Assembly: GCA_030765045.1 (NCBI GenBank)
Contig: CM060965.1
Location: forward strand, 27,250,435 to 27,314,434
DNA: 64,000 bases
Direction: 5' to 3'
DNA from: Tenodera sinensis
Lineage: Eukaryota; Arthropoda; Insecta; Mantodea; Mantidae
The notes beneath the pieces were generated by a model that had not been told where the DNA came from, made no database searches, and saw only the letters and a list, made by a program, of their open reading frames with translations. Positions 12,065 through 23,508 of this stretch are shown one piece after another (position 1 is the stretch's first letter; every line of letters begins with the position of its first letter). Position numbers and translations under genes: made by a program.

Positions 12065-12104
12065 AAAAATAGAAGCAATATTAACAGTGAAGTATTCTTC
12101 ATAT

Positions 12105-12195
12105 ATTGAATCCAGTTTTCTGAGTCACTTTATTTACACTCATCTTATAAGTGAAGGCAAGTGTAAATAAAGTGACTCAAAAAACCGGAATTAAT
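12105..12195. repeat. Perfect-looking long hairpin
   Basis: Arms at 12112-12140 and 12160-12188 pair over about 29 bp with very few mismatches around a 19-base loop. The core of each arm is gagtcactttatttacact or its complement. It lies just downstream of repeat copy B. It may be a foldback or MITE remnant. Confidence 0.8.
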
Positions 12196-12568
12196 TTAGT
12201 TTGTTTTTCTTACATTCATGGTATGGTTAAAACAATAAGGATTAGATTGAAGGCGATTGTTGATAATTGAAACAAAGTATTTCCAAACTTTCTCTTAAGA
12301 TATTGTAGGTGCTACACAAGTAATGTAGAATATAAATAATTTGAAGGCATGCTGTGGCGGTGTAGAAAAGAACATATCTTGAATTCTATAACATTAATTT
12401 AGGTACTTTATTGTATATGACTGTTAAATTTCTTGCTGCTAAAATAGAGAAAACAATTGGTGGCTGGCTGAGAGAAACGGTACTAAACTAGCAAAGGTAT
12501 ACATGCTATAAAAATTGCCCATGTGTATATTTATATGTATTTCTTCTTTCTTTCGTTTTCTTTTTAAG

Positions 12569-13424
12569 ATCCAATCCTGGGACACCAACACAGCCACGAA
12601 GGCCAGACTTCATTGGTGTGTCAGCAGTAGGACCTCCATCGTCATATTATGACTTCCAGCAGCATCCGCACCAACAGCAGCAAGCACCCCGCATGGCTCC
12701 TCCTGCCTATGGTAGTCCTCAGCGCCGCTTTCTTTCAGAAGGGGAATTGGTGAGGCAAGGAACTTCAGGAGAGTTAGCATATGCTCGTACTAATAACACA
12801 GTGGACAACATTAGGGAGTTAGCAGGTTCCCCTCAGCGAGGAGTCTACATGTGGAAAGATACTTCTCCTGGAGCTTATGGTGGCAACGGTGTGGCTCCAG
12901 GACCCCTGCATCATCATCAGCCCCCATCTCAACAGCACCAGCGTTCAGCTCCTAGCTATGAATATTATCGCTCGAATCCCACGAGTCCCACGCAACAGCA
13001 ACAGCAGCAACAATCACAGCAGCAGTTATATGGAGGTCCAAGAGGACCCCCTGGCATGTCATATTACCCTCCGGTCCGTGGTGGTGTTCCAGTGTATCCA
13101 CCTCCTCAATCACCGCAGATTAAGCGGAAAACAATGGCCACACCTACAACTCCAACATCAGGACCTGTGGGTGACGGTGGTCGGCGGCCAAGCCCAGGGT
13201 CTCGTCGCCCCATGTCATTTGTGCGTGCCCTTGAAATGACAGACTCAATAGAGATGGCCACTGGAGGCTCGCCTTCTGGTGCAGACCATCACAGAGGACT
13301 AGTAGCTGTAGGAGGACCCATGGGAGGTACACCCACATCAGCCCTGCAGGATCCCCACCGCAGTGCCACTCCAACACCAGACCGTGCTAGTGTTTATGAT
13401 ATGAACTATGAAATTTCAGTATAG
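12569..13424 (+). CDS. Last coding exon of an unidentified gene; Gln/Pro/Ser-rich C-terminal tail
   Basis: A pyrimidine-rich tract (12541-12565) precedes an acceptor AG at 12567-12568. The exon then runs open in one frame to TAG at 13422-13424, giving about 284 residues. It is partial: the first base completes a codon begun in an upstream exon that I did not find, so no start lies here. The protein is low in complexity, with Gln/His-rich runs (for example QQHPHQQQQ and QQQQQQQSQQQ), Pro/Gly-rich stretches and several SPQ repeats. Two stretches look conserved rather than repetitive: RRFLSEGELVRQGTSGELAY and SFVRALEMTDSIEM. It ends NYEISV, which fits a class II PDZ ligand (hydrophobic at -2 and 0). 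It has no membrane segment or catalytic motif. GC content and codon use contrast with the AT-rich flanks. I do not recognise the family; a disordered tail of a scaffold or adhesion protein is plausible. Confidence 0.8.
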
Positions 13425-14839
13425 GGAAGGCTGGTCATGGGGTCACGCTACCCACGGAATAGGACGTTGCCCCACCGCAGAAGTGGTCGTGGCTACCTCA
13501 CTGCAGGGGCCAGGACATTCCCCATGGCACGTGGCAGCAGAGGGCATAGGCCTCCTCCATACTGATGTAGTTCCCTCCCTCCTCCTTCAAATCATATGGG
13601 ACCCATAGACGTTTAGGACTTACTGTGTTAGCCTACACGTGGAGGATTTTACTTCCTTTTAATTGAACAAGTGGAGATGATCTCCTCATAGCATTTTATA
13701 TATATATAAAACGTGTCGTACAAAGAACTAGAAGAGGGAAGAGGCTGGTAGTCTTTTTATATATATATATAAAGGGAGTGTATAAAATTGTGCTGTTAAA
13801 AATGTCTGGGTGTGTGTCAGTGGAAGTTGATAGTTTATCCCAATATTGTACAGAAGTTTTAGGAGTGATTCTTGGACCATTAACAAATTTAATTGATTAG
13901 TAACATGACTGCCAACAATAGACTTGGCATGTTGAACTTTTTTTTTCATAAACAGTAAGAATCAAGGTGTTTTGCAGCAGTTTAATTCTCTGGCTCCTGC
14001 CATAAGATCTGAAGAGGGAAAAAAAGAAATAACCAGATTGTAGATAAAGCCCTAACTGCCTCTTTAAAAGTATATATTGCCTGTTTTATTATAAATGGAC
14101 AGCGGTTGTCTGCCTTATTGGCTGAAAGTTAATATTATGTGTATAATTTGGGTTATAACTGCAATTTCTTTGTGTATTTCATACATTTAACAACTTTCTA
14201 GTAACCCCAAGTATGTATAATATTGCTTCTGCATGAAGAGTGAGTACTTCCTGGCATTCAGTACTTATCAGATATATTCTTAAAGCACCATTCTGGCAGT
14301 GGTTTGGTTCCAGAACCTATGTGCAATATGACAAGTTCTTAATTAGTGTATACAGATGTCTTCAGCTTTCAACATTGAACTTCCTTCCTATTAGCTTTTA
14401 CTGTACTTTTGATCACTTAAATTATAATACTTTAATAATCCAAGACTGTAATGAGAACGCTTAAAGTGTAATGATTGTTCTATATCATATGGTTGAATAT
14501 TGTTTTCTTTTTTCAGCAAACTGAGTAGTTTGACAGTCTGAAGTAACCCTAATTTCTTATATACTTTTAGAATGGGTTGTACTTGTGACAAGATGCCATG
14601 AGCGTAAAGTTTTTTAATGATATTAACATTTGCCAATAGAGGCAGCTAACATTTCCACTAATGGACTTATTTTATTTAGTGCTTCTTTCCCTCTTTATAC
14701 CCGTTTCTACTTGCTCTGTGTTGAAAGTATTTTTTCTAAAGTGAAAGAATGTTGCTTTTAGAATCGAGACTACATACACTTTTATAGGTAATTTTGCCAT
14801 TATAAAGTATCAGGGCATGTTATTTATTATTTAAATAAA
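13425..14839 (+). other. Probable 3' UTR of the preceding gene
   Basis: This AT-rich stretch without stable ORFs follows the stop codon directly. It includes two short (TA)n tracts at 13698 and 13759. AATAAA occurs at 14834-14839, with more near 15156 and 16118. Which one is used cannot be told from sequence, and the UTR may run further. Confidence 0.5.
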
Positions 14840-17800
14840 GTTAATGACTGTGATGCATTAGAGCAAAATAATTTGACTTATTTATTTAGAATGACATTTC
14901 AACTGTAAGATTTTTCCAAGCGTTAACCCAATTTGTGTGAGGGTTAGTTATGAAGACATCTGTTTGTTTCATTTCAGATCTGATTGTGTATTATTCTAGC
15001 TTGAAAATAATGTTGCTCCCTTCCCTCCTCATAAACTTGTTTAATGTCAATTATTGATGCTCTAAGTACAAACTATTGTTAATATTAGCTATAGTCTTCT
15101 CCATCTGTACTCCTCCTGAGACAGCATATCGCATATTTTCTCATGTAAAATGCAGAAATAAATAATGAACTGTGCATCTGCGTGAAATTTTTATTTGGTC
15201 CATATGAGTAGCTTAAATAGGAAAAAAGTTGCTTGCAAAGGACGTTACAATGATGTGGATCAGCTAAATCTATTTTCCTATTCATAAATCATGTGAAGGA
15301 AGAAACTCACTTGTAAAATGTACTTATTACCTAAATGTAATTACAGCAACTTTAGAAAAGTTGTGAAAAAGTATTTTGTTTGGTGACAACAGCATTACAG
15401 CTTTGCTACACTGCAATGGTAATTGATTTGAGAGCATGTTTCGTACGTTGCCTTGAAATTTTGGTTGTTAAAATTTTTAGTATCAAGAATCTATTTTCCA
15501 TTGTGTATCAGTAGCATTAAATGCTTAATTATTAAAAAAATTATTTAATATTAGTACCTGCATTACTTTCCAGAACACTGAATGTTGTATATGTACATGC
15601 CTCTTTTTAATACCTTGAGCTATCGGATGGAAGAAAGAGGCAGTTTTCATATTTTCAGTTCAAGACATTAAGAGCACAGCTTAAAAATTGTTTCCAAATT
15701 GTTCCATTCATTTTCTTAAAATGTATGATCCTAGAAACCAAATATTTTAAAAAGGATGACTTAAAAGTTAATTTTAAATTCACAGAGGCATTGTCTATGA
15801 AATGGGAATTAAATATTTTTGAATAAGCTGTCCAAAAATTTGTAAACTTTGTTTACATGCATATAAAGAAGACCTTATGGGCCCCTTATAATTCATGTGC
15901 AGTAAAATTATAGATGTACGCAAGTTATTCTAGGGTAAGTATTTGTTACTAAATGTGTAGCTCCTTTGTAGAATTCTTCCCAATTTGATGGCTGGAGGGG
16001 AGGGAACAATTGCAAAGCTGATCTTTATTCTGTTGAAAATTTAACATACAGGAGTTTTCAGGATTAAGCCTTCTGTAAGTTGACTGCTTGCAATAATTGT
16101 TTTTTATATTGCTTTTTAATAAACATATTATAATTTTTTAAACAGGTCTCCTTTAAAATGTTCATTATTTAGCAATTTATGAATTGATTAATATAAAAAA
16201 GTTGATCATCCCACTGCCAGCACAAATCAAACATCTCTGTAAAGAAATGTAGCTGTATTTAAGTTAACAAGGAAAACACTGTTTTTGTTATTGTTGAAAG
16301 TAGTGAAATAGGAATAAAACAGCAGATTAAGTTTGTTAGATTTTTTAAAATAATTTATTTTTCAAAGTTCCTGTAAAAGCATACTTTACTGATGCTGATT
16401 TGATAAACGTAAAAAAGAAGTATATATATTGGTGCCATTTCTAGATGTATTTGTTCAATGGAAAATCATAGAGCTCCAGACTGCACTGTGTAAGATAAAT
16501 GTCATTGTTTAGAGAATATCATTAAGGTCCATAGCATTTGAAAAAAAATTTCTAAATGCATTAGTTAAAAAAATTAACACTTGAAGTTCTATTTTCATAA
16601 GGAATCCCATAAAATTATATATTATGTTTTATGAAGAATTATATAAATTCTTGGTGTTTCACAGTTAGTTTAAGTAGAAACCCATTCACTATTTTGAATG
16701 CCAGACCATGCATGAATGGTGCTATTTTTGTTTTCATATATATATATGTATTGAAAATCTTAAGTCCACAGTGGTATACATAGCGTGCTGTAACATGGTA
16801 TATTCAGTTATGTGAGAATGTATGCTTATAGATGTTGCAAGCAAGAGCAAGGTGCTGGCAGGAGATTCTAAAGCTATAAACAGGGTGTTAATTTGTCTAG
16901 CAACTGTTTTGAAGGAAGAATTTCAGCACATTATTTGTGCCGAATGCATAACTTTAGAAAAGAAAAATAAATTCTCTACACAGTCAAATCTTTTGCATGA
17001 AAGTTAAACTTCATTTTCAAATGATTTATTATAGTTTTCATCAGTGCTTTGAATTGAAATATAGATGTTTAAAAATATGTAATTGTGTCCATTAGTTCTA
17101 CATAGAGTGAAGTTATTAAAATTATCTCCCTGCTAATTGCAAAAGGTAGATAAAACAGTCCATCCTTAAAGTACATTTACTGCCATGTATGGTCTTTGGG
17201 TGAGTGACAGATATTGGTATCTGCTTTAGGTAAAGCTTATATGGAATTCCTTATTCAGGAGAGCCAATATAAATATTTAATAAAACAGAATGCATATTTA
17301 ACTTATAACCATGTAATATAAGATATTCAAGGAGTATAGAACAAAGTAATATTTTTATAAATATACTAAATATACTGTAAATTATACTTTTGATCGAGAA
17401 ATTCCATCAATTGTCTGCATGAAATTCTTAAGTAACTTTAGTAAGATTTAAAAATTGGAATATATGTGTTATTTTAAAATGTTACTTTGCAAATTTTTAA
17501 GTTCTTTTCAAAAAGTATATACAATAATACATTTATGTAGGTTTACATGGGAGTATAACACTGTTTTCCACTCATGAAAGTAGAAATTATTAAAAGAAAA
17601 TGCATTGCAAAAGGCAGCATGGTGTTTTCTGTGTTTTAAAAATAGTTAAGTAATTTTGATTCACTGGCTCTTTTCAGCAGAGCTTTAGTGTTTTAAAAAA
17701 AATGCAGATCTTCACAAAATGTCATTTTAAAAAACATTTTTTCTCTACTTTATATGATTATATAATCAAAGATGAAATACCCATATCCAATGAAGTGTAA

Positions 17801-18557
17801 ACACATGCAAACTACATTGCAATTGCATAGTCCTGTGGAAAGTAAATACTGTGTTGGCAGTTCCTTCTGAAACAAGTGTAAGGCCACGTTTAAATAAATA
17901 ATTGACTCTAAACTTGCCTTTCACCTCAGGCTATCAGCAGCATGTTTGGTAATGATGTAAAAATAAGTGATTAAGAAACCAGCTTTTATATTCATAGAAT
18001 TTTACCCAAAAGGCCAACATTGAGATTTATGCTAAAATCTGAGTATTGCTACAGTAGTAAGAATGAGCCACACCAGGCAGGTATAACTCAAAAACAGAGC
18101 TGGATAGATATCAAACCTCAATTTTAGATGGACATGGTTAAGGAATGTGTGTCATGGAGTTGCTCCCACACCAAACAATGGAAAAATAATTTTTCATTTT
18201 GTCAAATAATAGTAATGCTTTCCATTGAAATAAGTTTGAATTGTTGGCTTTACAAATAAACTATACATTTTGAATTTTCTATAAATAGTTAAGTCCTAAG
18301 AGCAACATAAAAGGCAGACAAAACTGACTACTGGAAAATATAGTGAATTTTTTTTCTTTTCCTTTTTTTGGTCAAATTACTTATCATAGCAATAGCTATT
18401 TCAGAAATTATTGAATTGCTTAATCCTGCAAGATTCAGGTTTACTTCAATATTATCAGTGTAACACATTTGAAAATATGTATGTTCAAAGGTAATTCTTA
18501 ACAGCTGTGGAACTTCATTTATTACTCTTCAGCAGGTAGACATTGTTTATCCTTATT

Positions 18558-18559
<2 letters not shown>
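14840..18559. other. No gene seen; AT-rich, could extend the 3' UTR
   Basis: Unusually little repeat sequence is recognisable here compared with the rest of the window. The open frames are short. The absence of recognisable transposons over about 4 kb next to a coding exon would fit a long transcribed 3' UTR or a constrained region, but this is inference. Confidence 0.35.

Positions 18560-18613
<54 letters not shown>
18560..18613. repeat. Poly-A tract of 54 bases
   Basis: It is an uninterrupted A run. It could be the tail of a plus-strand retroposed copy, but no cognate element is recognisable on its 5' side. A polylysine open frame across it is an artefact. Confidence 0.95.
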
Positions 18614-18615
<2 letters not shown>

Positions 18616-19555
18616 AAAAGAGAGAAAGTCTTGCTTTTGAAAGTTATATATGCTTGCATCCTTATAAGCCGAGGAAATGTCAGATGCAATGGATAGTAAT
18701 GGTATGTAATTGTGGTATTGTAATTTTATAAAGCAGATTACGGAATTGAAGGCTGGCTAAACAAAAAAAAGTTTAATTGGTAACTCAGTTGTATATTCTG
18801 GGAGGTTTCAGAGAAAGATACCATACACTTAGGGAATGCTTCCTTCCCCAATTATTTCATATTATGCATCATCAGTGTTGCCATATGCAACACAGTGTTA
18901 AGCATTACTAAGAAAGAAAATGGAAGATAACTGCTGATGTGGAACAACATGCTACAAAAGCATGCTTTTCAATGAAGTGTTATACAAAACCCTTGGGGTG
19001 TGAGCCAGTTTTATCAGCAATTTAATTTGAGTTACTGTATTCCTCTCATGAGAATGTGACTGTAGGAGTGCATGAACATAAACAGCTGAAACATCTGAGA
19101 AAAGATTATGGCTAGGCTTTCAACATATTAACAAGGCTTAGGTCTCTTCAAAAACATATGCCTTTGTTCTACCAATGCTGGTAAACTAATGTTGCATGAT
19201 ATATTTAACATAGGTATTGGGTTATCTAGAAGTCGTTCCATAGCTCTCGTGTAGCCAAGATTCCCTTAGAGATGGGAATTCCACTGGCAGCACTGACTGC
19301 CATGAGCTTATGGTTATAATGTTCTGCAAAATAAGAAAAGGATAGATTCACATATATAATTCATGAAAGGTAATGTAAATAAACAGGTTACCATCATTAT
19401 TTTGAGCAGTATGCATTGGCATGTTGCAGAGGAACTTGATAACCCTTAGCAGAACACTACACACACATTTTCTTGTCAGAAGCCTAGACTAGTTTTAGTA
19501 AATAAGTTGCCTTTTGTTTTGACTGAAATAATAGTTTTAAAAAGCTTGGAAGTAC

Positions 19556-19566
19556 CATTATTATAA

Positions 19567-19616
<50 letters not shown>

Positions 19617-19712
19617 GTTTGTTGTTATTATTATTATTATGTTTATTATTATTATTATTATGTTTATTATTATTATGTTTATTAATATTATTATTATGTT
19701 TATTAATATTCT
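19556..19712. repeat. (ATT)n microsatellite with GTT variants
   Basis: ATT repeats run for about 60 bases, then imperfect ATT/GTTT units continue to about 19710. Confidence 0.95.
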
Positions 19713-20300
19713 AGGTTGTAAAATATTTGACAGGTATGTCTGAAAAATATTGGGGCATATGGGCAATTTACTATACATAGTATACTGTGCTTGTTTAAGA
19801 ATGTGGTAACTGCTTTTAGTTTGTTTTTATGTCATAGTTCTAAATATCTAAAGATGTTTCAGCAAAAGAGATTGGAAGTTGCAAATCGTTTGTACTGGAT
19901 AATTAAAGCATGAACCAAATTTTTGTTGGGCAAATCCAGGCATGTAACAAGCGTTGGAATTGAAAATAGGAACCTTGTTTATATAAATCATCTTTTAGAC
20001 TTTTGGATGGTTTGCTCAAATAAGAATTGTCAAAGTTTCACTTCACTTTTTGCAGTTGGCCATTGGCCATAGAATACACTCTTTATGTTGAGGTACTTCT
20101 CTCAATACTTCCTCCTCTCCTTTCTACTCAGTGTAGACAGAAGACAAAATTGAGCAAAACAGGCATAAGCATAAGTTCTCTTGGTGTCTTTTATCTGCCC
20201 GTGCTTGAGTGTTTCCTATTTCACATTAAAGTAATTACAGTGACAAGTTTTGGGAAGAGAACTATTTTTATAAAATGCATGTGTCAAAAGGAAGATAGTT

Positions 20301-20315
20301 TATCTTCTTCTTCTT

Positions 20316-20346
<31 letters not shown>
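20301..20346. repeat. (TTC)n microsatellite
   Basis: About 14 TTC/TCT units are present. They create a polyserine frame that is not a gene. Confidence 0.95.
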
Positions 20347-20360
20347 TCATTATTATTATT

Positions 20361-20745
20361 GCAATGAATTGTTCTTCCACACAATAGTCATGTATAGGAG
20401 AGGATTGGAAAGGGTAGAATGAGACTGAAAAATTCAAAGTCATAGCCAGGACGTGAACCATGGATCTGCCGGTTACTGTCCTGTTGGTGTAACCACTAAA
20501 CTACCATTGCCAACTTCCAGATATGACATTAAATTCTCCAACTCACTTGCATTTTTGCCAGTAAACCACACAAGATCTCAATTCATGAGAGTTAACACAC
20601 ATTAATAGCGACTTAGAATATTGTAAGTGCTTAAGTCCCGGGCTTCTAATTTAATCAAATATAAGGTCATTCAATGCAATTAATTGTTCTTCAACACAAT
20701 AGCTGTGTATAGGACAGGATTGGAAAGGGTAGCATGATTATTATT
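20361..20745. repeat. tRNA-related repeat between 66-bp imperfect direct repeats
   Basis: A segment beginning gcaatgaattgttcttcc at 20361 recurs at about 20677 with roughly 88% identity, including ggattggaaagggtag. Between them, about 20430-20560 resembles a minus-strand tRNA-like SINE head (gacgtgaaccatggatc and ggtgtaaccactaaac), related in layout to the SINE at 6902. Confidence 0.4.
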
Positions 20746-20789
20746 TCCAGTCTCTGCCCTCACACAGAACTGTGAAAAAGTAATAGTAA

Positions 20790-20870
20790 TGTGACAAATG
20801 AGAAGTCCTGTTAGTCTTAATGTCACTTTATTTCTTCTTAACACACAACTGTTAATGCTCTGCTCATAAC
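20790..20870 (-). repeat. Fragment similar to the LTR candidate at 57593
   Basis: gtgacaaatgagaagtcctg followed by a poly(A)-signal complement (cactttattt) matches the first part of 57593-57650 closely. On the minus strand this is an AATAAAGTG signal followed by a common terminal sequence, as in the R-U5 end of an LTR. Confidence 0.4.
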
Positions 20871-21260
20871 TCTTACTGGCACATAACACAAGCCACTGCA
20901 CCTCGAATACTCTAGAAATGCATGCATAGCATTTGTCCTTGAGCCCACACATTGTCGTATCTTGTATGTTGACAATTACAAAGGCATTGGCCTGAGTCAA
21001 CAAAACACGTAAACTCTTGCAATACAGTTGCCATGATAGTAACAAAAGGAGAAAATAAAGAAGTTGCCTGTTAGGGGAGAAATAGTTACTTTGAGAAAAT
21101 CACCTACTCGGAAGAAGATTCAGGCGTCCTTGCAGTAAAATGCCTTTTGTTTTAATACAGTGGGTATCTACTTTTAACGGTTTTGCTTCTTGCAGAAATG
21201 TAATTTAGGTGAAGATAATTTATGGTTTAATATGATTTGAAGCTTTCCTGGTGACGAACA

Positions 21261-21507
21261 TATTCAAGATGTTCTTGGGCTTCGAGCCAGGTGTAGTGAT
21301 GAGCCATCGATGTTTCGGGAGTGTACATCTCTCCCATCATCAGGATGATGAATGACTAGCAAGAGTGAAGGGACCAGCATATGTACTGTCCGCTAGTACG
21401 TACCGAATAGAAAACACCCAGTCTAATGTGGAGGTGGTTCAACGCTCTGTTGGAATCTGTGTTTTCTGAGCCGGTTGATTTTCAACTTTAAGGCTGGTTT
21501 CCAGGAG
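21261..21507 (-). repeat. Left inverted arm of Penelope-like element 2
   Basis: It pairs with 22117-22365 over almost its whole length. Beyond the non-coding end it includes the complement of the last coding segment (tgtggaggtggttcaacgct), so the arm is an inverted copy of the element's own 3' end. Confidence 0.9.
21304..21347 (-). ncRNA. Hammerhead-ribozyme-like motif, left arm
   Basis: Read on the minus strand it has the same layout: CATC, CTGATGA, T, the GGGAG/CTCCC stem, then an intact GAAAC. The cleavage triplet is ATC instead of GTC, followed by GATGG. So this copy keeps the GAAA box that the right arm lost, but has lost the GT that the right arm kept. Together the two arms imply an ancestral motif with both parts. 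Confidence 0.65.
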
Positions 21508-22116
21508 AGTGCCAGAGTGTTGAGACAGACGGAGCTGTGTCTGTCTTCGATCCCAGCCACCTAAAGCAAGAACTACAGCACCTGAGGCACACTTTCCGCC
21601 AAAATGGCTACTCTGTAGACGATATTGAAGTCTCAATCTCCAAGGCCAAGAGAGGAAAACCACAATCTCAGCAAACACCAGATAAGCCGACCGCCACTGC
21701 CTGCATCCCATATACTGGCAATCAATCCGGCAGAATCAGTAGAATTCTCGCAAAACACAACATCAGAACCATCCACAAGCCGCCTTTGAAAATCAAACAC
21801 CTAGTGTGACCGGTAAAGGACAAACTGGACCTTAATGTACCAGGGGTATACCGTATCCCCTGTAAATGCAGGATGCTGTACATTGGGCAAACCGGCAGGA
21901 CTATTTCACCAGATTCAAGGAACACGAACGGTCCATATGCTTAATGCAGCCTGACAAGTCAGGGCTGACGGAGCACTGCTTTGAAAAAGACCACAGAGCT
22001 AACTTCAAAGAAACTACCATTGTGGCAAAATGTAGCAGTTTATGGGAATGGAGGATTAAGGAGGCTCTGTCCATCTCCTCCGAGAAGAGCACACTGAACC
22101 GCTTGCAGTTTAGCCC

Positions 22117-22365
22117 CTCCTGGAAACCAGCCTTAAAGTTGGAAATCGACTGGCTCAAAAAACACAGATTCCAACGGAGCGTTGAACCACCTCCACATTA
22201 GACTGGGTGTTTTCTACTTGGTACGTACTAGCAGACAGTACATATACTGGTCCCTTCACTCTTGCTAGTATTCACCATCCTGATGATGGGAGAGATGTAC
22301 ACTCCCAAAACGTCGATGGCTCTTCATCACTACACCTGGCTCGAAGCCCGAGAACATCTTGAATA
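22117..22365 (+). repeat. Right arm, native 3' end of Penelope-like element 2
   Basis: It includes the last coding residues and the non-coding tail with the hammerhead-like motif. Its terminal sequence agaacatcttgaata is the inverse of the left end. Confidence 0.9.
22275..22319 (+). ncRNA. Hammerhead-ribozyme-like motif, right arm
   Basis: The parts are in order for a type I hammerhead. Stem I 5' side is CCATC (22275-22279) and the core CTGATGA is 22280-22286. One extra T is followed by stem II GGGAG (22288-22292), paired with CTCCC (22302-22306). AAAAC (22307-22311) stands where GAAAC is expected, then GTC (22312-22314), then GATGG (22315-22319), which pairs with CCATC. Helix III would be only A-U and C-G pairs, as in the minimal Penelope-element hammerheads, which are thought to act as dimers. 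The G-to-A change in GAAA should inactivate this copy. Confidence 0.7.
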
Positions 22366-22377
22366 ATTTATGGTTTA

Positions 22378-22805
22378 TTCAGAATGACAAAATGCTGAAT
22401 AGATTTAATACTTCAGCAAAACACATGTTCATCTATTTCTTCAAATTCTGCATGACTTATCTTGTGTAAATAGGAATTGCAGTGCTCTATTGCATACCAG
22501 CATATTTACAAAATCCAATTTCTGAATACTTGATTGCAATTACTTCAATAACCCTAACTTCAGTATTTGATATTGACCCTAGTTTCCCAATCTAAAATTG
22601 CAGCAGTCTAAGACTTCTCTTTATGTAGTGATAATATTCTGATTTCATTTGTTAACACCTTATGTAGTTGTAAACATACGAATGCTTTTAATGCTATTAA
22701 ACCAGCTTCCGCAAATGAGCTATCAAGTTGTTACATGCGTGGAAATATTTTTTAGAATTCATTTCTTGTTGAGACTTATAATTAAAAAACCACTGAATGT
22801 TTTTA
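22378..22805. other. No gene seen
   Basis: AT-rich DNA between two repeats, with no recognisable domain or element. Confidence 0.5.
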
Positions 22806-23152
22806 ACTTTCTCTACTATGGTAGGAAAGTATTGTATTCTATCCAAAATTTCAATGTCAAGATTTCACCGGAAATATGTTTTGAGGCCGCTGAATCCAAA
22901 AAAAGGATTTTTAGAAAAAGGTGTGCATGTGTGAACAGCATAACTCAAAAATGAACCAGTTGTTATTTAGGTTTAATATCCCAAGGCTGTGACATGAAGA
23001 TTTTTAAAAAAATTCCTCCACCCTAAACTATCTTTTGATTTTCTCCCATCTACTCTTGATGATTTTTGCATAACTGGTAAACCATGAGGGATAGACCAAA
23101 TCTTACTGTACAAAAACTGAAGATTTTGTTAAAATATAGTTTATGCCTGAAT

Positions 23153-23200
<48 letters not shown>

Positions 23201-23508
23201 CTTTTCTGCATGCACCATTTTGGAGATATTCCTTATTTGTGTGAGTTTTGAAATACTTATACTTTTCTCAAATGGATTGTCGTTACTCACTTTTTGTCTC
23301 TTAACCATGCACAGAGAATGGAATTTCAAAGCCTTCATATAGTGACCAGCTTTAAAAGATTTGACTATCCCTGAAAACCTACTGTATTCCCCTTGCACCT
23401 ACAAGAAAATTAAGAATAAGATCATTTCTGCAAATACTTATCTCAATTAAATGCAGATCAAGGAATAAGAGTTTGTAAGAGAAAGTATCCAAGTGCAACA
23501 CATCACAC
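22806..23508 (+). repeat. ACTTTCTCTAC-family dispersed element, copy C (703 bp)
   Basis: It begins actttctctac and ends gagaaagt plus the extension gtgcaacacatcacac. T-runs flank both ends. It is near full length compared with the 839-bp copy at 45420, in the same orientation as copy A. A poly-T of 47 (23154-23200) lies inside. Confidence 0.75.
23154..23200. repeat. Poly-T tract of 47 bases inside repeat copy C
   Basis: It is an uninterrupted T run. The poly-Phe and poly-Lys frames across it are artefacts. Confidence 0.95.

Larger units (their letters stand above)
21230..22362 (+). mobile_element. Penelope-like element 2 with inverted ends and 15-bp target duplication
   Basis: The insert lies between copies of ataatttatggttta (21215-21229 and 22363-22377). 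The coding part (21537-22200) is the C-terminal region of a Penelope-like protein: an upstream block (HNIRTIHKPPLKIKHL), then a GIY-YIG nuclease (GVYRIPCKC and LYIGQTGR at about 21840-21895, then RFKEHERSI). The frame is broken at 21810 and 21897, so it is not functional. The RT domain is absent. The last 249 bp (22117-22365) are repeated in inverted orientation at the left end (21261-21507), at roughly 90% identity. Both arms carry a hammerhead-ribozyme-like motif. Opposed terminal copies are known for Penelope-like elements. Confidence 0.85.

Noticed and set aside
12618..12620. Start codon for the gene 1 exon
   Set aside because: The base triplet is GTG, and the frame is open back to an acceptor at 12568, so this is an internal exon codon.
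12877..13377. Alternative frames over the gene 1 exon
   Set aside because: They are overlaps caused by GC-rich, stop-poor coding sequence. The main frame has the acceptor, amino-acid composition and stop.
18543..18731. Lysine-rich open frame
   Set aside because: It is created by the 54-base poly-A tract.
20027..20422. 131-codon frame with polyserine
   Set aside because: The serine run is the (TTC)n microsatellite; there is no domain or splice support.
23141..23398. Frames across the poly-T tract, both strands
   Set aside because: They are translations of a homopolymer inside a dispersed repeat.
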